DNA of 64,000 nucleotides from Marinobacterium lacunae (GTDB lineage: Bacteria > Pseudomonadota > Gammaproteobacteria > Pseudomonadales > Balneatricaceae). Positions 1-8,533 of this stretch are shown here, one piece after another (the first letter of the stretch is position 1; every line of letters begins with the position of its first letter). The notes below the pieces were generated by a model. It made no database searches. It was not told the origin of the DNA and saw only the letters and a list, made by a program, of their open reading frames with translations. The position numbers were made by a program, and so were the translations under genes. The stretch covers positions 1 to 64,000 of the forward strand of contig NZ_JMQN01000011.1 of NCBI RefSeq assembly GCF_000705555.1. Direction: 5' to 3'.

Positions 1-69
1 CGATGTCAGACATGGATCGGATCTATTACACCCACAGGCGACGCCGATGGGATGGGGACAAGCTGTCAT
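1..69 (-). CDS. Partial CDS, candidate T6SS cargo effector (N-terminus only)
   Basis: An ATG whose first base is position 69 opens a frame that runs off the left edge after 23 codons. The ribosome binding site GGAGGTG overlaps the stop codon of the DUF4123 gene just upstream, so the two are translationally linked. The visible peptide starts MTACPHPIGVACGC and is unusually cysteine rich (four Cys in 20 residues). I do not recognise the family. A gene directly after vgrG and a DUF4123 adaptor is usually the effector loaded onto that VgrG, so effector is the best inference, but the protein body is not in the window. Confidence 0.6.
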   Translation of the reverse strand, partial: MTACPHPIGVACGCNRSDPCLTS

Positions 70-77
70 GGCACCTC

Positions 78-983
78 CTATGCCGGGATATACCCAAGTT
101 CCTTATTCAACAGTGTTTCCGCGCGATAGCTGCCTGGGTTTTTTGTGTCTGAAAGATGCCGATGCCAGGCGACAGGCATATCCTCAACCCCGAGAACCCT
201 TCGCTTTACAAAAAGTTCGGCTAACCCGGTTAGTGAACGCGTATCGGTTATGCCCATCGGGGCCAACGCCTCAACTAGCTCTTCCGCAAGACACTCGGGA
301 TCGACGGCACTATTTTGAATGTCGGTCGCTTCCGTTACCGGGTCATCGACGCTTAGCGTATACACCAATTGTCCAGGCCTGCTCATCTCATCAGAATCGT
401 TTTCCAAAAGCTGATGGCGAATACGGGCGGCAACACGTTGAAGCATTACCTGCCGGCTGCTCTTGAGCATCAAATCGTACTGAAACTGGTTAAGATGCAA
501 AGGCCCCTGTTGTATGTAGGCCGTTTTCTGGAAAGGACGACGTTTCGCCTCAAAGCTCGCTGAACGGTACTGTCCTTGCGCGGTCGTCACAACTTCGATA
601 ATGGGGCCCAGAAAATCATGCAGTGCCCTAGCATCCAGGGAATCAAGAAGCCCCCATATAAGCCGCGGATCGTAGTATCGAATCAGCACGGGTTCTAATT
701 GGCCGGGAATATAGGCCTTTAACAAGTGACGCAGATGATCACGCAAGGCTATTAATTCACTCGCCGACGATATCAGGATCCCCCAAGGGGTCTTTCGGGT
801 TTTCAGCCATGCTGATACCTCGCTATCGACCCGCACAAGATAAGGCGCAACGGAGGCAAAATCGTCAGCTACCGGCTCATGAAAAAGACATACAACATCA
901 GGGTTCAGGCTCTTCAGCATTTCCGGCACTGCGGGCTCCGCTGCTGCATCGAGAATCGCGAATGACTGTATTTCAGTAATCAT
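78..983 (-). CDS. DUF4123 domain protein, T6SS effector adaptor
   Basis: The roughly 301-residue protein has the DUF4123 layout: an N-terminal alpha/beta half with a short conserved stretch around FLGPI, then a long charged helical C-terminal part. In characterised systems these adaptors (Tap/Tec) chaperone a specific effector and dock it on the cognate VgrG tip. The ATG at 983 overlaps the vgrG stop codon by one base (TGATG); a GTG one codon earlier is also possible. The next gene starts nine bases after its stop. The order vgrG-adaptor-cargo fits the adaptor role. The family call rests on overall pattern and position rather than on a catalytic motif. Confidence 0.75.
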   Translation of the reverse strand: MITEIQSFAILDAAAEPAVPEMLKSLNPDVVCLFHEPVADDFASVAPYLVRVDSEVSAWLKTRKTPWGILISSASELIALRDHLRHLLKAYIPGQLEPVLIRYYDPRLIWGLLDSLDARALHDFLGPIIEVVTTAQGQYRSASFEAKRRPFQKTAYIQQGPLHLNQFQYDLMLKSSRQVMLQRVAARIRHQLLENDSDEMSRPGQLVYTLSVDDPVTEATDIQNSAVDPECLAEELVEALAPMGITDTRSLTGLAELFVKRRVLGVEDMPVAWHRHLSDTKNPGSYRAETLLNKELGYIPA

Positions 984-2971
984 CACAGCCCCTCAGCTGC
1001 CGGACAATGTGCCACGAATGCAGCCCCTTCTCCCGCGGCGGCTTTTAGAACAGCGGCGTTTGCCGGCATCGGAAGGCCACCTGGTGAGCCTCCCGAATTC
1101 AGATTGATCGCAGATCCTTTGATATCGACGCCACCACCATGGACAGTGACGAAACTCCCCCCAACCTGTAGCGTTATTTTGCTGCCGCTCTTGAGCGTGA
1201 TATCACCATCGGCACTTAAACCAATGGCGCCAGCGACGCGTTGCGCCCAGTCACCACCAATGGAGTACAGATGGTCCTGATCGACTCGACCACGATATGC
1301 GCCTGTGGTCTTGTGGTCTTGGTCGCCCTCCACAGTGACCTTGCGATCGTTGGCAACAACGAGTGTTTCATCATGTCCGATACTTGTACTGCGGTTATAT
1401 TCCACCCGCTCATCCTTCGAGTTGAGCACATGGATCGACATGTTTTTCTGGGCCCTGACATATATCTCCTCTTTATCCACCTCATCTTCGAATCGAAGTT
1501 CGTTGAAGCCATCGCCCTTATGGGTGTCCGTGCGCAGGACAGTGACCGTTTTACTGGCCGGAAGGGGATAGGGCGGCTTATTAACCGCATGGTACGTACG
1601 TCCGGTGATAATCGGCTGGTCAGGATCTCCCTCTAAAAAGGAGACAATCACCTCGTGGCCAATACGCGGTATGGCCATTACGCCATATTGTCCGCCTGCC
1701 CAGCCTTGGCTGACCCGGACCCAGCAACTTGATTGATCGTCGCTATGTCCATAACGGTCCCAGGGAAACTGGATCTTCACGCGACCGTATTCGTCGCAGT
1801 AGATCTCTTCATCGTCAGGACCTACTACCGTAGCTATTTGCGGTCCGTCAACTTTGGGCGGCTCCCATTTCAGAGACTGCCATGGCATATGGCCCTCAAT
1901 AAGATGGAGGGTGTTTTGGTACGTCGTTGCAGTGGTACTGTTGGCCTCTTCCGCTGCGGCGCCCTGTTCTCCTGTGTGTGTTACAGCGACCAATAACCAG
2001 TCGCGGTTGAAAGCTGTTTCAGGATGATCTGTCAGATGAATCTTGTAACCACTGGCGGCAGCCATCTGGTTGGAAAATGCTTGAGCGGTTTCGCTACCAC
2101 TGCGCAACGCGTGCAGACGTGCAACAGTTAGCAAACGCCCCTGATTGTCGCTTTTGTACCGTCCGGGATAATCATAGTGCTGGTAAAGCTGAGCAGCGTT
2201 CGACTGATGATGCTCAAGCTGTTGCCCTATATCGCGATTCAGAAAACTGTAGGCGGGGTTCTTGAAACTATAATCCTTCAGCTCAACGCTGCCCGGAGCA
2301 AGCTGCTTGTTGAAACTAAACCGGCTAACAAATGGAGTTTCACTTTGGCCGCCACTGGTGGCGTTATAAACGAAAGGTTGGCTTAATGCCGGCAGCTTGC
2401 TTGTGGAATCGCAAAAAACCAGTGTATGCCGGTCTTCGGAATGTTCGAAATACCAGAACAGCCCCGCCTCGGCGGCTAGTCTGGCGATAAACGCGAAATC
2501 CGATTCTCGGTACTGCACGCAATACTCGCGCTGTTCGGTTTCATAGCGGCTATCGCATTTGAATGCATAGTCTCTAATGCCCATCTCATCGAGTAGGGTA
2601 CTGACAATAGAGATCAAGGACTGAGTCTGAAAGATACGGCTGTTCCGGCGCAGCATCAGGCGTGCGAAAGCAGGCACCAGAGTAAGCTCGTAACGGGTAT
2701 GATGATACCCGCTATCCCCCCGTGTAAAACCGCTTATAACCCCGTGAAAACTTCGCAGATAAGCGCCGTCCTGCCACAGGCTTATCGCACCGGCACCGTC
2801 CACCAGATCCTCAGCCTCCAGGTCATCCCGACGGCTTAACAATGTCAGCTTCCCTTCAAATAAAGAGGACAGGTGCTCGCTGAAGGAAAACGATAACAGG
2901 TTGAAAGAATCGTCAGATTTAGTGTCGGCCTTGAAGTGAAAACGCAGCCCGCTGCCCCGGTAGGTCATCAT
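983..2971 (-). CDS. vgrG: Type VI secretion tip protein VgrG (TssI)
   Basis: This is the spike that caps the Hcp tube and is driven into target cells. The N-terminal 330 or so residues match the gp27-like part (FNLLSFSFSEHLSSLFEG, then the FIARLAAEAGLFWYFEH stretch). A gp5-like OB fold follows around CWVRVSQGWAGGQYG and PRIGHEVIVSFLEGDPDQP. The rest is the beta-helical needle with short repeats such as GDITLKSGSKITLQVGGS. The protein stops about 40 residues after the needle, so there is no C-terminal toxin domain and cargo must be carried through the adaptor. The start is one of two adjacent ATGs (2971 or 2968) after AAGGA; a longer TTG-started frame from 3007 lacks a ribosome binding site. 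Confidence 0.96.
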   Translation of the reverse strand: MMTYRGSGLRFHFKADTKSDDSFNLLSFSFSEHLSSLFEGKLTLLSRRDDLEAEDLVDGAGAISLWQDGAYLRSFHGVISGFTRGDSGYHHTRYELTLVPAFARLMLRRNSRIFQTQSLISIVSTLLDEMGIRDYAFKCDSRYETEQREYCVQYRESDFAFIARLAAEAGLFWYFEHSEDRHTLVFCDSTSKLPALSQPFVYNATSGGQSETPFVSRFSFNKQLAPGSVELKDYSFKNPAYSFLNRDIGQQLEHHQSNAAQLYQHYDYPGRYKSDNQGRLLTVARLHALRSGSETAQAFSNQMAAASGYKIHLTDHPETAFNRDWLLVAVTHTGEQGAAAEEANSTTATTYQNTLHLIEGHMPWQSLKWEPPKVDGPQIATVVGPDDEEIYCDEYGRVKIQFPWDRYGHSDDQSSCWVRVSQGWAGGQYGVMAIPRIGHEVIVSFLEGDPDQPIITGRTYHAVNKPPYPLPASKTVTVLRTDTHKGDGFNELRFEDEVDKEEIYVRAQKNMSIHVLNSKDERVEYNRSTSIGHDETLVVANDRKVTVEGDQDHKTTGAYRGRVDQDHLYSIGGDWAQRVAGAIGLSADGDITLKSGSKITLQVGGSFVTVHGGGVDIKGSAINLNSGGSPGGLPMPANAAVLKAAAGEGAAFVAHCPAAEGL

Positions 2972-3045
2972 CACGTCCTTGTCTGAATCCCTTGAGTTTC
3001 TGATCAAGGTGTGGACTGATCTGGCCAGTCCACACCTATCTACGC

Positions 3046-3564
3046 TCAGCCTTCGATCGGCTTACGCCAGTCATCCGAACCCGAGGTACCGGCGCTGACA
3101 TGGTCCCAATCGATCTTGCGATACGCCATGGAAACCTCGATCAACTGCGTGAAATCCGCTTTTGCCGGATCCTGGCAGTGCGGCATGTTGCAGTTGATAT
3201 CGACGATAGTGGCGCCTTCCAGACTGGTGGTAAAGAAGTGTTCCTGCTTGCCTTCGATGGAGGTGCGATACCACTTCAACTCAACCTTGGTCAGCTTCTC
3301 GCCGGAGGAGAGCGCGTTGTACAACAGCGGAACCGCCTTGTTCAGCGCCACGGTGAACTTGAACGGCTTGTGGACACGCTGCCCAGAAGGCATACCGGAT
3401 TGAGGATCGGTGGGTACGGTGACGACGTGGTTGAATTCCTGTACCAGCATCTGGTCTTCGTGTCCCTCAACGAAGATGTCGCCCACGGATTCAGCGGTAA
3501 AGGCGCCAGCGGTGATGTGGCCCTGAGTCTGACCTTCGATAGAGATATAACAGGGTGTAGGCAT
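3046..3564 (-). CDS. hcp: Type VI secretion tube protein Hcp (TssD)
   Basis: The protein has 172 residues, the usual Hcp length. The start MPTPCYISIEGQTQGHITAG and the stretch SVGDIFVEGHEDQMLVQEF are typical of the hexameric ring protein that stacks into the secretion tube. The EHFFTTSLEGATIVDI strand is near the middle. The ATG at 3564 follows AAGGA at a spacing of about eight bases; the open frame extends upstream to a TTG at 3720, but that part has no family similarity and overlaps the promoter. Hcp lies between vasL and vgrG, with 75 bases to the vgrG start. A sigma-54 promoter and three upstream dyads lie directly in front, so hcp probably starts its own transcript. Confidence 0.96.
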   Translation of the reverse strand: MPTPCYISIEGQTQGHITAGAFTAESVGDIFVEGHEDQMLVQEFNHVVTVPTDPQSGMPSGQRVHKPFKFTVALNKAVPLLYNALSSGEKLTKVELKWYRTSIEGKQEHFFTTSLEGATIVDINCNMPHCQDPAKADFTQLIEVSMAYRKIDWDHVSAGTSGSDDWRKPIEG

Positions 3565-3629
3565 TGAAAAATTCCTTTTCTGATATGGATGTGATCGAGG
3601 TTTGCATCCCCAAACCCCACCCCTGTTAA

Positions 3630-3646
3630 AGCAAGGGGCATGCCAG
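3630..3646 (-). promoter_or_regulatory. Sigma-54 (-24/-12) promoter of hcp
   Basis: On the minus strand the sequence reads CTGGCATGCCCCTTGCT. This matches the RpoN consensus TGGCACG-N4-TTGCW at all but one position, with exactly ten bases between the GG and the GC. The start point would lie near 3619, leaving a leader of about 55 bases before the hcp ATG. The only sigma-54 activator in the window is VasH of the same cluster, and VasH with RpoN is known to drive hcp transcription in Vibrio cholerae. Confidence 0.8.
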
Positions 3647-3696
3647 ACCACAACACATTGTTTATAAAGAAGTTTTTTGTCACATACACTTTCGTC

Positions 3697-3753
3697 GAGC
3701 AAAATATTGCCCGAGATCAAGCAAGATATTGCCCAGCGGGCAAAAAATTGCTC
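3697..3753 (-). promoter_or_regulatory. Three dyad sites, putative VasH upstream activating sequence
   Basis: Three 16-base imperfect palindromes of the form GRGCAA-N4-TTGCYY lie at 3697-3712, 3719-3734 and 3738-3753. Minus-strand sequences are GGGCAATATTTTGCTC, GGGCAATATCTTGCTT and GAGCAATTTTTTGCCC. Their centres are 22 and 19 bases apart, about two helical turns, so they face the same side of the DNA. They sit at roughly -86, -108 and -127 relative to the predicted hcp start, which is normal for enhancer-binding activators. The first of the three in transcription order reaches to within four bases of the vasL stop codon. Assignment to VasH is an inference from position. Confidence 0.6.
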
Positions 3754-3756
3754 GAC

Positions 3757-4899
3757 TCATGAGTCTGGCGCCAGAGCGTCCTCAAGCGTTTGGCCAAGTC
3801 GCTGAGCCTGTAGACTTCGCTTTATCAGCAAAGACTTCAACTGGTTGTCCAAAAGGCTCAGCTCTTCTGCCGCCCGCATGGTCTCCCCTTTTTTTAGCAG
3901 GTCGTCAATGAAATAGGCTCGGCCCAGTATGGGAGATAGACTGCTGGCATACTGGTCCAGTTCACGCGCTTCTCGCCTGATGCTTGCCAGATCGGCATCG
4001 TTCCAACGTAACTGTTGTAACTGCCGGTTCAGGTTGGCAGCTCGGGTTCGATTGTCCTGAAAACGCTGGAAGTATTTATCCAGTTCCAGTAGATATCCAA
4101 CCTGCTCTGGATAAACAAAAGGCTCTGTGACACTCAGGGGTTGCTTATCAAACACCTCATCGATTCTCTTCCACAGCGGCGGCTTCGCAATAGCATCCTT
4201 ATCAGGGAAATACTCCTGCAACCTTCTCTCAACCCACAGAGCAGACAAGCCCCCCAAGACAAAAACGGCACTAAGCGCTAGTAGCCAGACATAAGGCTTC
4301 ATGCGTGTGCTACTTGCAGCGCTATTGAGCATTACGGGGCTGTCAGCCGCTGCCGATGTGCCTTCGTGCTCACGCCTATCGAGCTTCTCGAAGACATGAA
4401 AGCCTATAGCATCAAGGTTTGGCATCTGCTCTGGTTGTTTGGCCCACATCAACTCAAATAGCTGCTGACAGGCGTATTCGCAGCGATACCAGTCACGGAT
4501 ATTGCCTGCCGTAACCTGCATCTGACTGATCTCCGGCAGCAGCTTTCCAACAGTCCAGTTAAGCAGTTCTGCGCGCTTGTCAGCGCTCATGCCCTCTTCC
4601 TGATGGGAGTGGACCAGTACCGTCAAAATCAGTTCCGTTCCTGAAGCGACACCTGATATGCCCCGCGTTTTACCCGCGGCAATGGCGAAATAGCAGGCAG
4701 ACAATAGATCGGCACCTTCCGTTACTGCGATTTCTGCCGCCAGATCATATGCCTTGTCCCAATCAGGCCCACCACTAAACGGCGTGTGCTTACGGTTAAT
4801 CTCGGCTCTTAGCTTCTGATATCGATCTTGTCCTCGGATCTGTGCCGCGTTGGCACAGACCCGAAAGCAAGCGGCATTGATCAACGATTGCGAAGTCAC
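3757..4899 (-). CDS. vasL: VasL-like T6SS protein (ImpA_N/TssA-related, membrane anchored)
   Basis: The 380-residue protein starts with an ImpA_N-like domain (about residues 25-115: KLRAEINRK, then DLLSACYFAIA and GTELILTVLV), the region shared by TssA-family proteins. A single membrane segment follows at about residues 203-222 (VWLLALSAVFVLGG), and a coiled-coil-prone C-terminal part of about 150 residues. This is the VasL arrangement of Vibrio cholerae, where the gene also follows vasK/tssM. VasL-type proteins are membrane-anchored TssA relatives thought to act at the sheath end. The start appears to be a GTG, since the next in-frame ATG is more than 100 codons downstream and would remove most of the ImpA_N domain. 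The gap to tssM is 58 bases. Confidence 0.8.
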   Translation of the reverse strand: MTSQSLINAACFRVCANAAQIRGQDRYQKLRAEINRKHTPFSGGPDWDKAYDLAAEIAVTEGADLLSACYFAIAAGKTRGISGVASGTELILTVLVHSHQEEGMSADKRAELLNWTVGKLLPEISQMQVTAGNIRDWYRCEYACQQLFELMWAKQPEQMPNLDAIGFHVFEKLDRREHEGTSAAADSPVMLNSAASSTRMKPYVWLLALSAVFVLGGLSALWVERRLQEYFPDKDAIAKPPLWKRIDEVFDKQPLSVTEPFVYPEQVGYLLELDKYFQRFQDNRTRAANLNRQLQQLRWNDADLASIRREARELDQYASSLSPILGRAYFIDDLLKKGETMRAAEELSLLDNQLKSLLIKRSLQAQRLGQTLEDALAPDS

Positions 4900-4957
4900 C
4901 TTTTACCCCAACTCGCTTCCATTAACGTTGAGTTCGCTCTCTTTGCTTGCCCGTCTT

Positions 4958-7900
4958 TCAATAGAGCGTCTTGGGCAAAACATAACGACTAAGCAACCGG
5001 GCGGTGAAAGGATTATTGCTATCTCGCGCATAGATGCGGTAGGAAACATCACCTCCATCAACACTGAATTGGTAATCAACACTGGTTCCGCTCGACCCCG
5101 TGATTTGCGAACTGTCCAACAGCTTGAAGAAAGCCCAGGGGCCACGATACGCCATGGATCTCGGCGACCGATTCACCTCGCTGGGTACCAACGTCAGCTT
5201 GCTCTCTGCCGCCTCTCTCAGCGTGTTTGGCCAAACCAGCTCAATGGCGCGTCGTGGACCATGAGCATACTCAACATATTGGCCATCAATATTGATCACG
5301 CTGCGTCGTTTATTTGAACTCATCTGCAACGGTTCAAGAGTGAACCGAACATCCAGATTTCCCTTGAGGTTAAAAAATGCGGACTGTATCTCTCTTGACT
5401 GCTCGATCGCCTGTAATACTTCATCGCGGATTAGTCGTTGATCGCCAATAGCTAGCTGATCGAGTTCTTGCGCGTTGTCTTCCACGAACACCCGCATCTG
5501 CTGATCGTAAAAACTATTCAGCGTGCCTTCCGGTCCGAAGAAACGTTCAAAATCTCGTATCGAAGCTTGCTTCTCGGCCTTGAGATTGAAGGGATATCGC
5601 GATGCCAGGTTGCGCTGAAAGTCCAAATACACCTCGTCATACCACCGCACCTCCAGTTCCTTAATGGCACTATGCAGTACAACCTTCCAGCTCTCGTGCG
5701 CGATCTGCGTCATCATGCTGCTCAGTGGTTTAGGTAATCCATCGGCTAGCCGTTCCAACACATAGATAGGATCGTTGTCCTTCAGCTTGAAGCGCTCCTG
5801 GGCAGCCTCGAGTGCCGCTTTTCCTGAATCGGGTGAATTTTGGATATCACTGAGATACAGGTGTAGTTGAGCAACCGCTTCTGTCACCTCATCCATATAG
5901 GCTGGCTTTGTGTCGTCCGATTCCAGCAGCTGGTTAAGATCGGCAAACCCAGCATCGATTTGCGATGCAACACGGTAGGACTCAGACTGCAATAACGTCT
6001 CACGCGCGATGTCGTCCTCTGGCAAATTTGGAAACAGCTGGGTGTTGGACTTCAACGATTCCAGCAACCGTTGCAGGGGCTTGTTACTTACAGAGAGATT
6101 ATCCAGCACCAGTACCGCATCCCCGATATCCTTAAACGGCTTCAACTGAAATGCACTGAGCGCTCTTACCCAACTGCGGTGGTAGTCATTCGCGTATTGG
6201 GCGATTATTTCGCTACGCAGTGCCGCCTTGTCTGCACTGCTGAAGTCGGTCGTTTCTGTTTCGCCCAGCACCCAGCTATCGATGAGCGCCAATTCTGCAA
6301 TAGCGTTACTCTTTGGAACCAAATATTGCTCCAACCCCTGCCGGGTCAGAAAACGCGGAATAAAGAACGCCTGGCTGTACTGGTCATCCTTTGGCAGTTC
6401 AAACACCAGGTCCTTAGCCGGCCCCGCTGTAAGGCGTAAATCGAGTGGTGCTTTGAGCGCATCGGCAGCCGACGCTTTAAGATACCGGTAAACGCGCTGC
6501 TCTATCGGCAGTTCACTGAGTTCTCGCTGAGTTCTCGCAACTAATGAATCAAAGGGTGCCAGAACTTCTATCGCCTCAGCATCGTTATTATCACGAGCAC
6601 GCTGCAAGTCGGTATGCAGCAACGCATAGTCTAAATGCTTCATCAATTGCGTCTGCAGGGTACGGTTACCCTGATATGCTCGCTGCCAGACTTCGGTAAA
6701 ATAGTCGCGGACGAAATGATCCCGGCGTCCACTCTTGTCCGCCAGCATTCGAAATACTCGCAGCATAGCCAGTTTCTCTTCGCTGCCTTCAGGTGCTACC
6801 GCAATTGCCCGGGCAACATTGCGTAGCAAAATAGGCAGATACTGATATGACAGTAGCTTTAAATAGGTCTCTTCCACCTCTGGACCGATGGCATGTCCCT
6901 GGTACAAACCTAGATCGGAAATCATCCGTGGCTTGTCTCGGAAAAAACCGAACTCCAATGTTGCTGCCCGTATCGTATCCAGTGGAGGAATCACATTGGG
7001 CGCTTCCTGATCGTAACGCAGCTCGTCAATCAGCGTGTTGTACTCATTGACTTTCTCCAACACAGCTTCGGCATGTGCACTGTTGAGCAAATAGTATCGA
7101 TGCCAGCCACCTACCATCATCACAGTAGCGATGGAGCAGGCCAGAGCCGACAGCGCAATCAGGCGTCTTTTCTGTCTGGTAACCCTGCGGTTATCCGATG
7201 CCAGGCCAGACTCCGGGTAGATAATCCGGGTAAACAACGACCGGGTAAAATAGGGCGTTGAATTTTCGCTCTTCTGAGCGGAGTTGACAGAGTCGGTCAA
7301 GCCATAACGACGAGCAGCGCCGTCGACATAAGCATCCACCGGTACGCCTTGTTGAAACACAGAGGTCAGATAAACACCGCGCACCAACGCTGAAGTTGAG
7401 AACTGATCACTACTGAGAACATCACCGAAGAACTCCCGCAAGACGCCGTGCGCTCCCGCTATCTGACGAGAAAAGCTGTATATTGCCGCCCGCTCCTCTT
7501 TATCTCGGCACTGCAATAGTGCTCTGGGCAGACAGGCGTTTATACGGGAGATGAAACCGCTATATTCCTGATCAAACTCGCTCATCCAACGATCACTGTC
7601 GCTGACCGAGTCGAGAGAGAAAGTGAAGCCAAGAATTTCATCACGCTGCGACTGATTCAAGTGGCGAAAGAACGGTTCGAACCCAAGCATCAGATCCAAC
7701 TTGGTCAGCGTTATATACACCGGCAATCGCGTTGTCAGCATTTCCATCAACTCGCGCAGTCGGGTACGCATGAGCTGAGCATAAGCCTTTCGCTCTGATA
7801 CTGGCGCAGTCACTAGATCCGCCATATCCAATGTCAGTATTACGCCGTTCAGAGGACGGCGGCTTCGGTTTTTTTCCAGCCAGCCAACGAAATGCAGCCA

Positions 7901-8518
7901 AAGTCTACGCTCAACCTGGGAGTCAGAATCCGCTGATCCTGACTTTTGCGTCAGTAACTCGCCATCGGGATCGATAAGAACGGCTTCATCGCCGACCCAC
8001 CAATCAAACGCGTAGGGGTTCTGTGATTTTTGGCCGGACGCCCGCATGACCGAAGAGAATGCAAAGGTTTGTCCAGAGCGGTTAATCAGACTGGTCTTGC
8101 CCGCATTCTCGCCACCCATTACCAGAAACCAGGGCAGTGTATAGAGATAGTTGCGGCTATTGAGGCTTTCTTTCATTTTGAGCATGACAGCGTTCAACTC
8201 ACGCTCCTGACGCTCCTCAAGGCGTCGTACCGGGTCGACTTTAAGCCTTTCCGCATGCTGCTTCTGCGCGTCCACCTTTAGTAGCCGGCGCCACTGAACC
8301 AGTCCCCAGCATCCAAGACAGGACAACGAAAATATTGTACTGGCTATCGTCCTGGACAAAGCCGACTCCAGTGGTTTCTGCCCGTCAATATTCAGCCACG
8401 GACCGGCCCACCATATGCCTACATTCACCAGCACGAAGATAACTGCCAACAGAATAGGCGTGGCAGACTTGAGTTGCGGAACCACCCTTAACATCCATGT
8501 TTTAACCCCAGACCACAT
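4958..8518 (-). CDS. tssM: T6SS membrane complex protein TssM (IcmF/VasK)
   Basis: At 1186 residues this is a full-length IcmF-family protein, the inner-membrane to periplasm component of the T6SS membrane complex with TssL and TssJ. Two N-terminal membrane segments (about residues 20-38 and 57-75) precede a cytoplasmic GTPase-like domain with an intact Walker A motif, GGENAGKT, at 135-142. A third membrane segment lies near residue 460 (ALSALACSIATVMMVGG). The large periplasmic region follows and ends in the conserved C-terminal beta domain that contacts TssJ. The ATG at 8518 follows GGGAA, 15 bases after the tssA stop. Confidence 0.96.
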   Translation of the reverse strand: MWSGVKTWMLRVVPQLKSATPILLAVIFVLVNVGIWWAGPWLNIDGQKPLESALSRTIASTIFSLSCLGCWGLVQWRRLLKVDAQKQHAERLKVDPVRRLEERQERELNAVMLKMKESLNSRNYLYTLPWFLVMGGENAGKTSLINRSGQTFAFSSVMRASGQKSQNPYAFDWWVGDEAVLIDPDGELLTQKSGSADSDSQVERRLWLHFVGWLEKNRSRRPLNGVILTLDMADLVTAPVSERKAYAQLMRTRLRELMEMLTTRLPVYITLTKLDLMLGFEPFFRHLNQSQRDEILGFTFSLDSVSDSDRWMSEFDQEYSGFISRINACLPRALLQCRDKEERAAIYSFSRQIAGAHGVLREFFGDVLSSDQFSTSALVRGVYLTSVFQQGVPVDAYVDGAARRYGLTDSVNSAQKSENSTPYFTRSLFTRIIYPESGLASDNRRVTRQKRRLIALSALACSIATVMMVGGWHRYYLLNSAHAEAVLEKVNEYNTLIDELRYDQEAPNVIPPLDTIRAATLEFGFFRDKPRMISDLGLYQGHAIGPEVEETYLKLLSYQYLPILLRNVARAIAVAPEGSEEKLAMLRVFRMLADKSGRRDHFVRDYFTEVWQRAYQGNRTLQTQLMKHLDYALLHTDLQRARDNNDAEAIEVLAPFDSLVARTQRELSELPIEQRVYRYLKASAADALKAPLDLRLTAGPAKDLVFELPKDDQYSQAFFIPRFLTRQGLEQYLVPKSNAIAELALIDSWVLGETETTDFSSADKAALRSEIIAQYANDYHRSWVRALSAFQLKPFKDIGDAVLVLDNLSVSNKPLQRLLESLKSNTQLFPNLPEDDIARETLLQSESYRVASQIDAGFADLNQLLESDDTKPAYMDEVTEAVAQLHLYLSDIQNSPDSGKAALEAAQERFKLKDNDPIYVLERLADGLPKPLSSMMTQIAHESWKVVLHSAIKELEVRWYDEVYLDFQRNLASRYPFNLKAEKQASIRDFERFFGPEGTLNSFYDQQMRVFVEDNAQELDQLAIGDQRLIRDEVLQAIEQSREIQSAFFNLKGNLDVRFTLEPLQMSSNKRRSVINIDGQYVEYAHGPRRAIELVWPNTLREAAESKLTLVPSEVNRSPRSMAYRGPWAFFKLLDSSQITGSSGTSVDYQFSVDGGDVSYRIYARDSNNPFTARLLSRYVLPKTLY

Positions 8519-8533
8519 ATGCGCTTCCCTGTA

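Noticed and set aside
3565-3720. N-terminal extension of Hcp by 52 residues from a TTG
   Set aside because: Hcp is normally about 170 residues and begins near MPTPCYISIEG; the extension covers the sigma-54 promoter and has no similarity.
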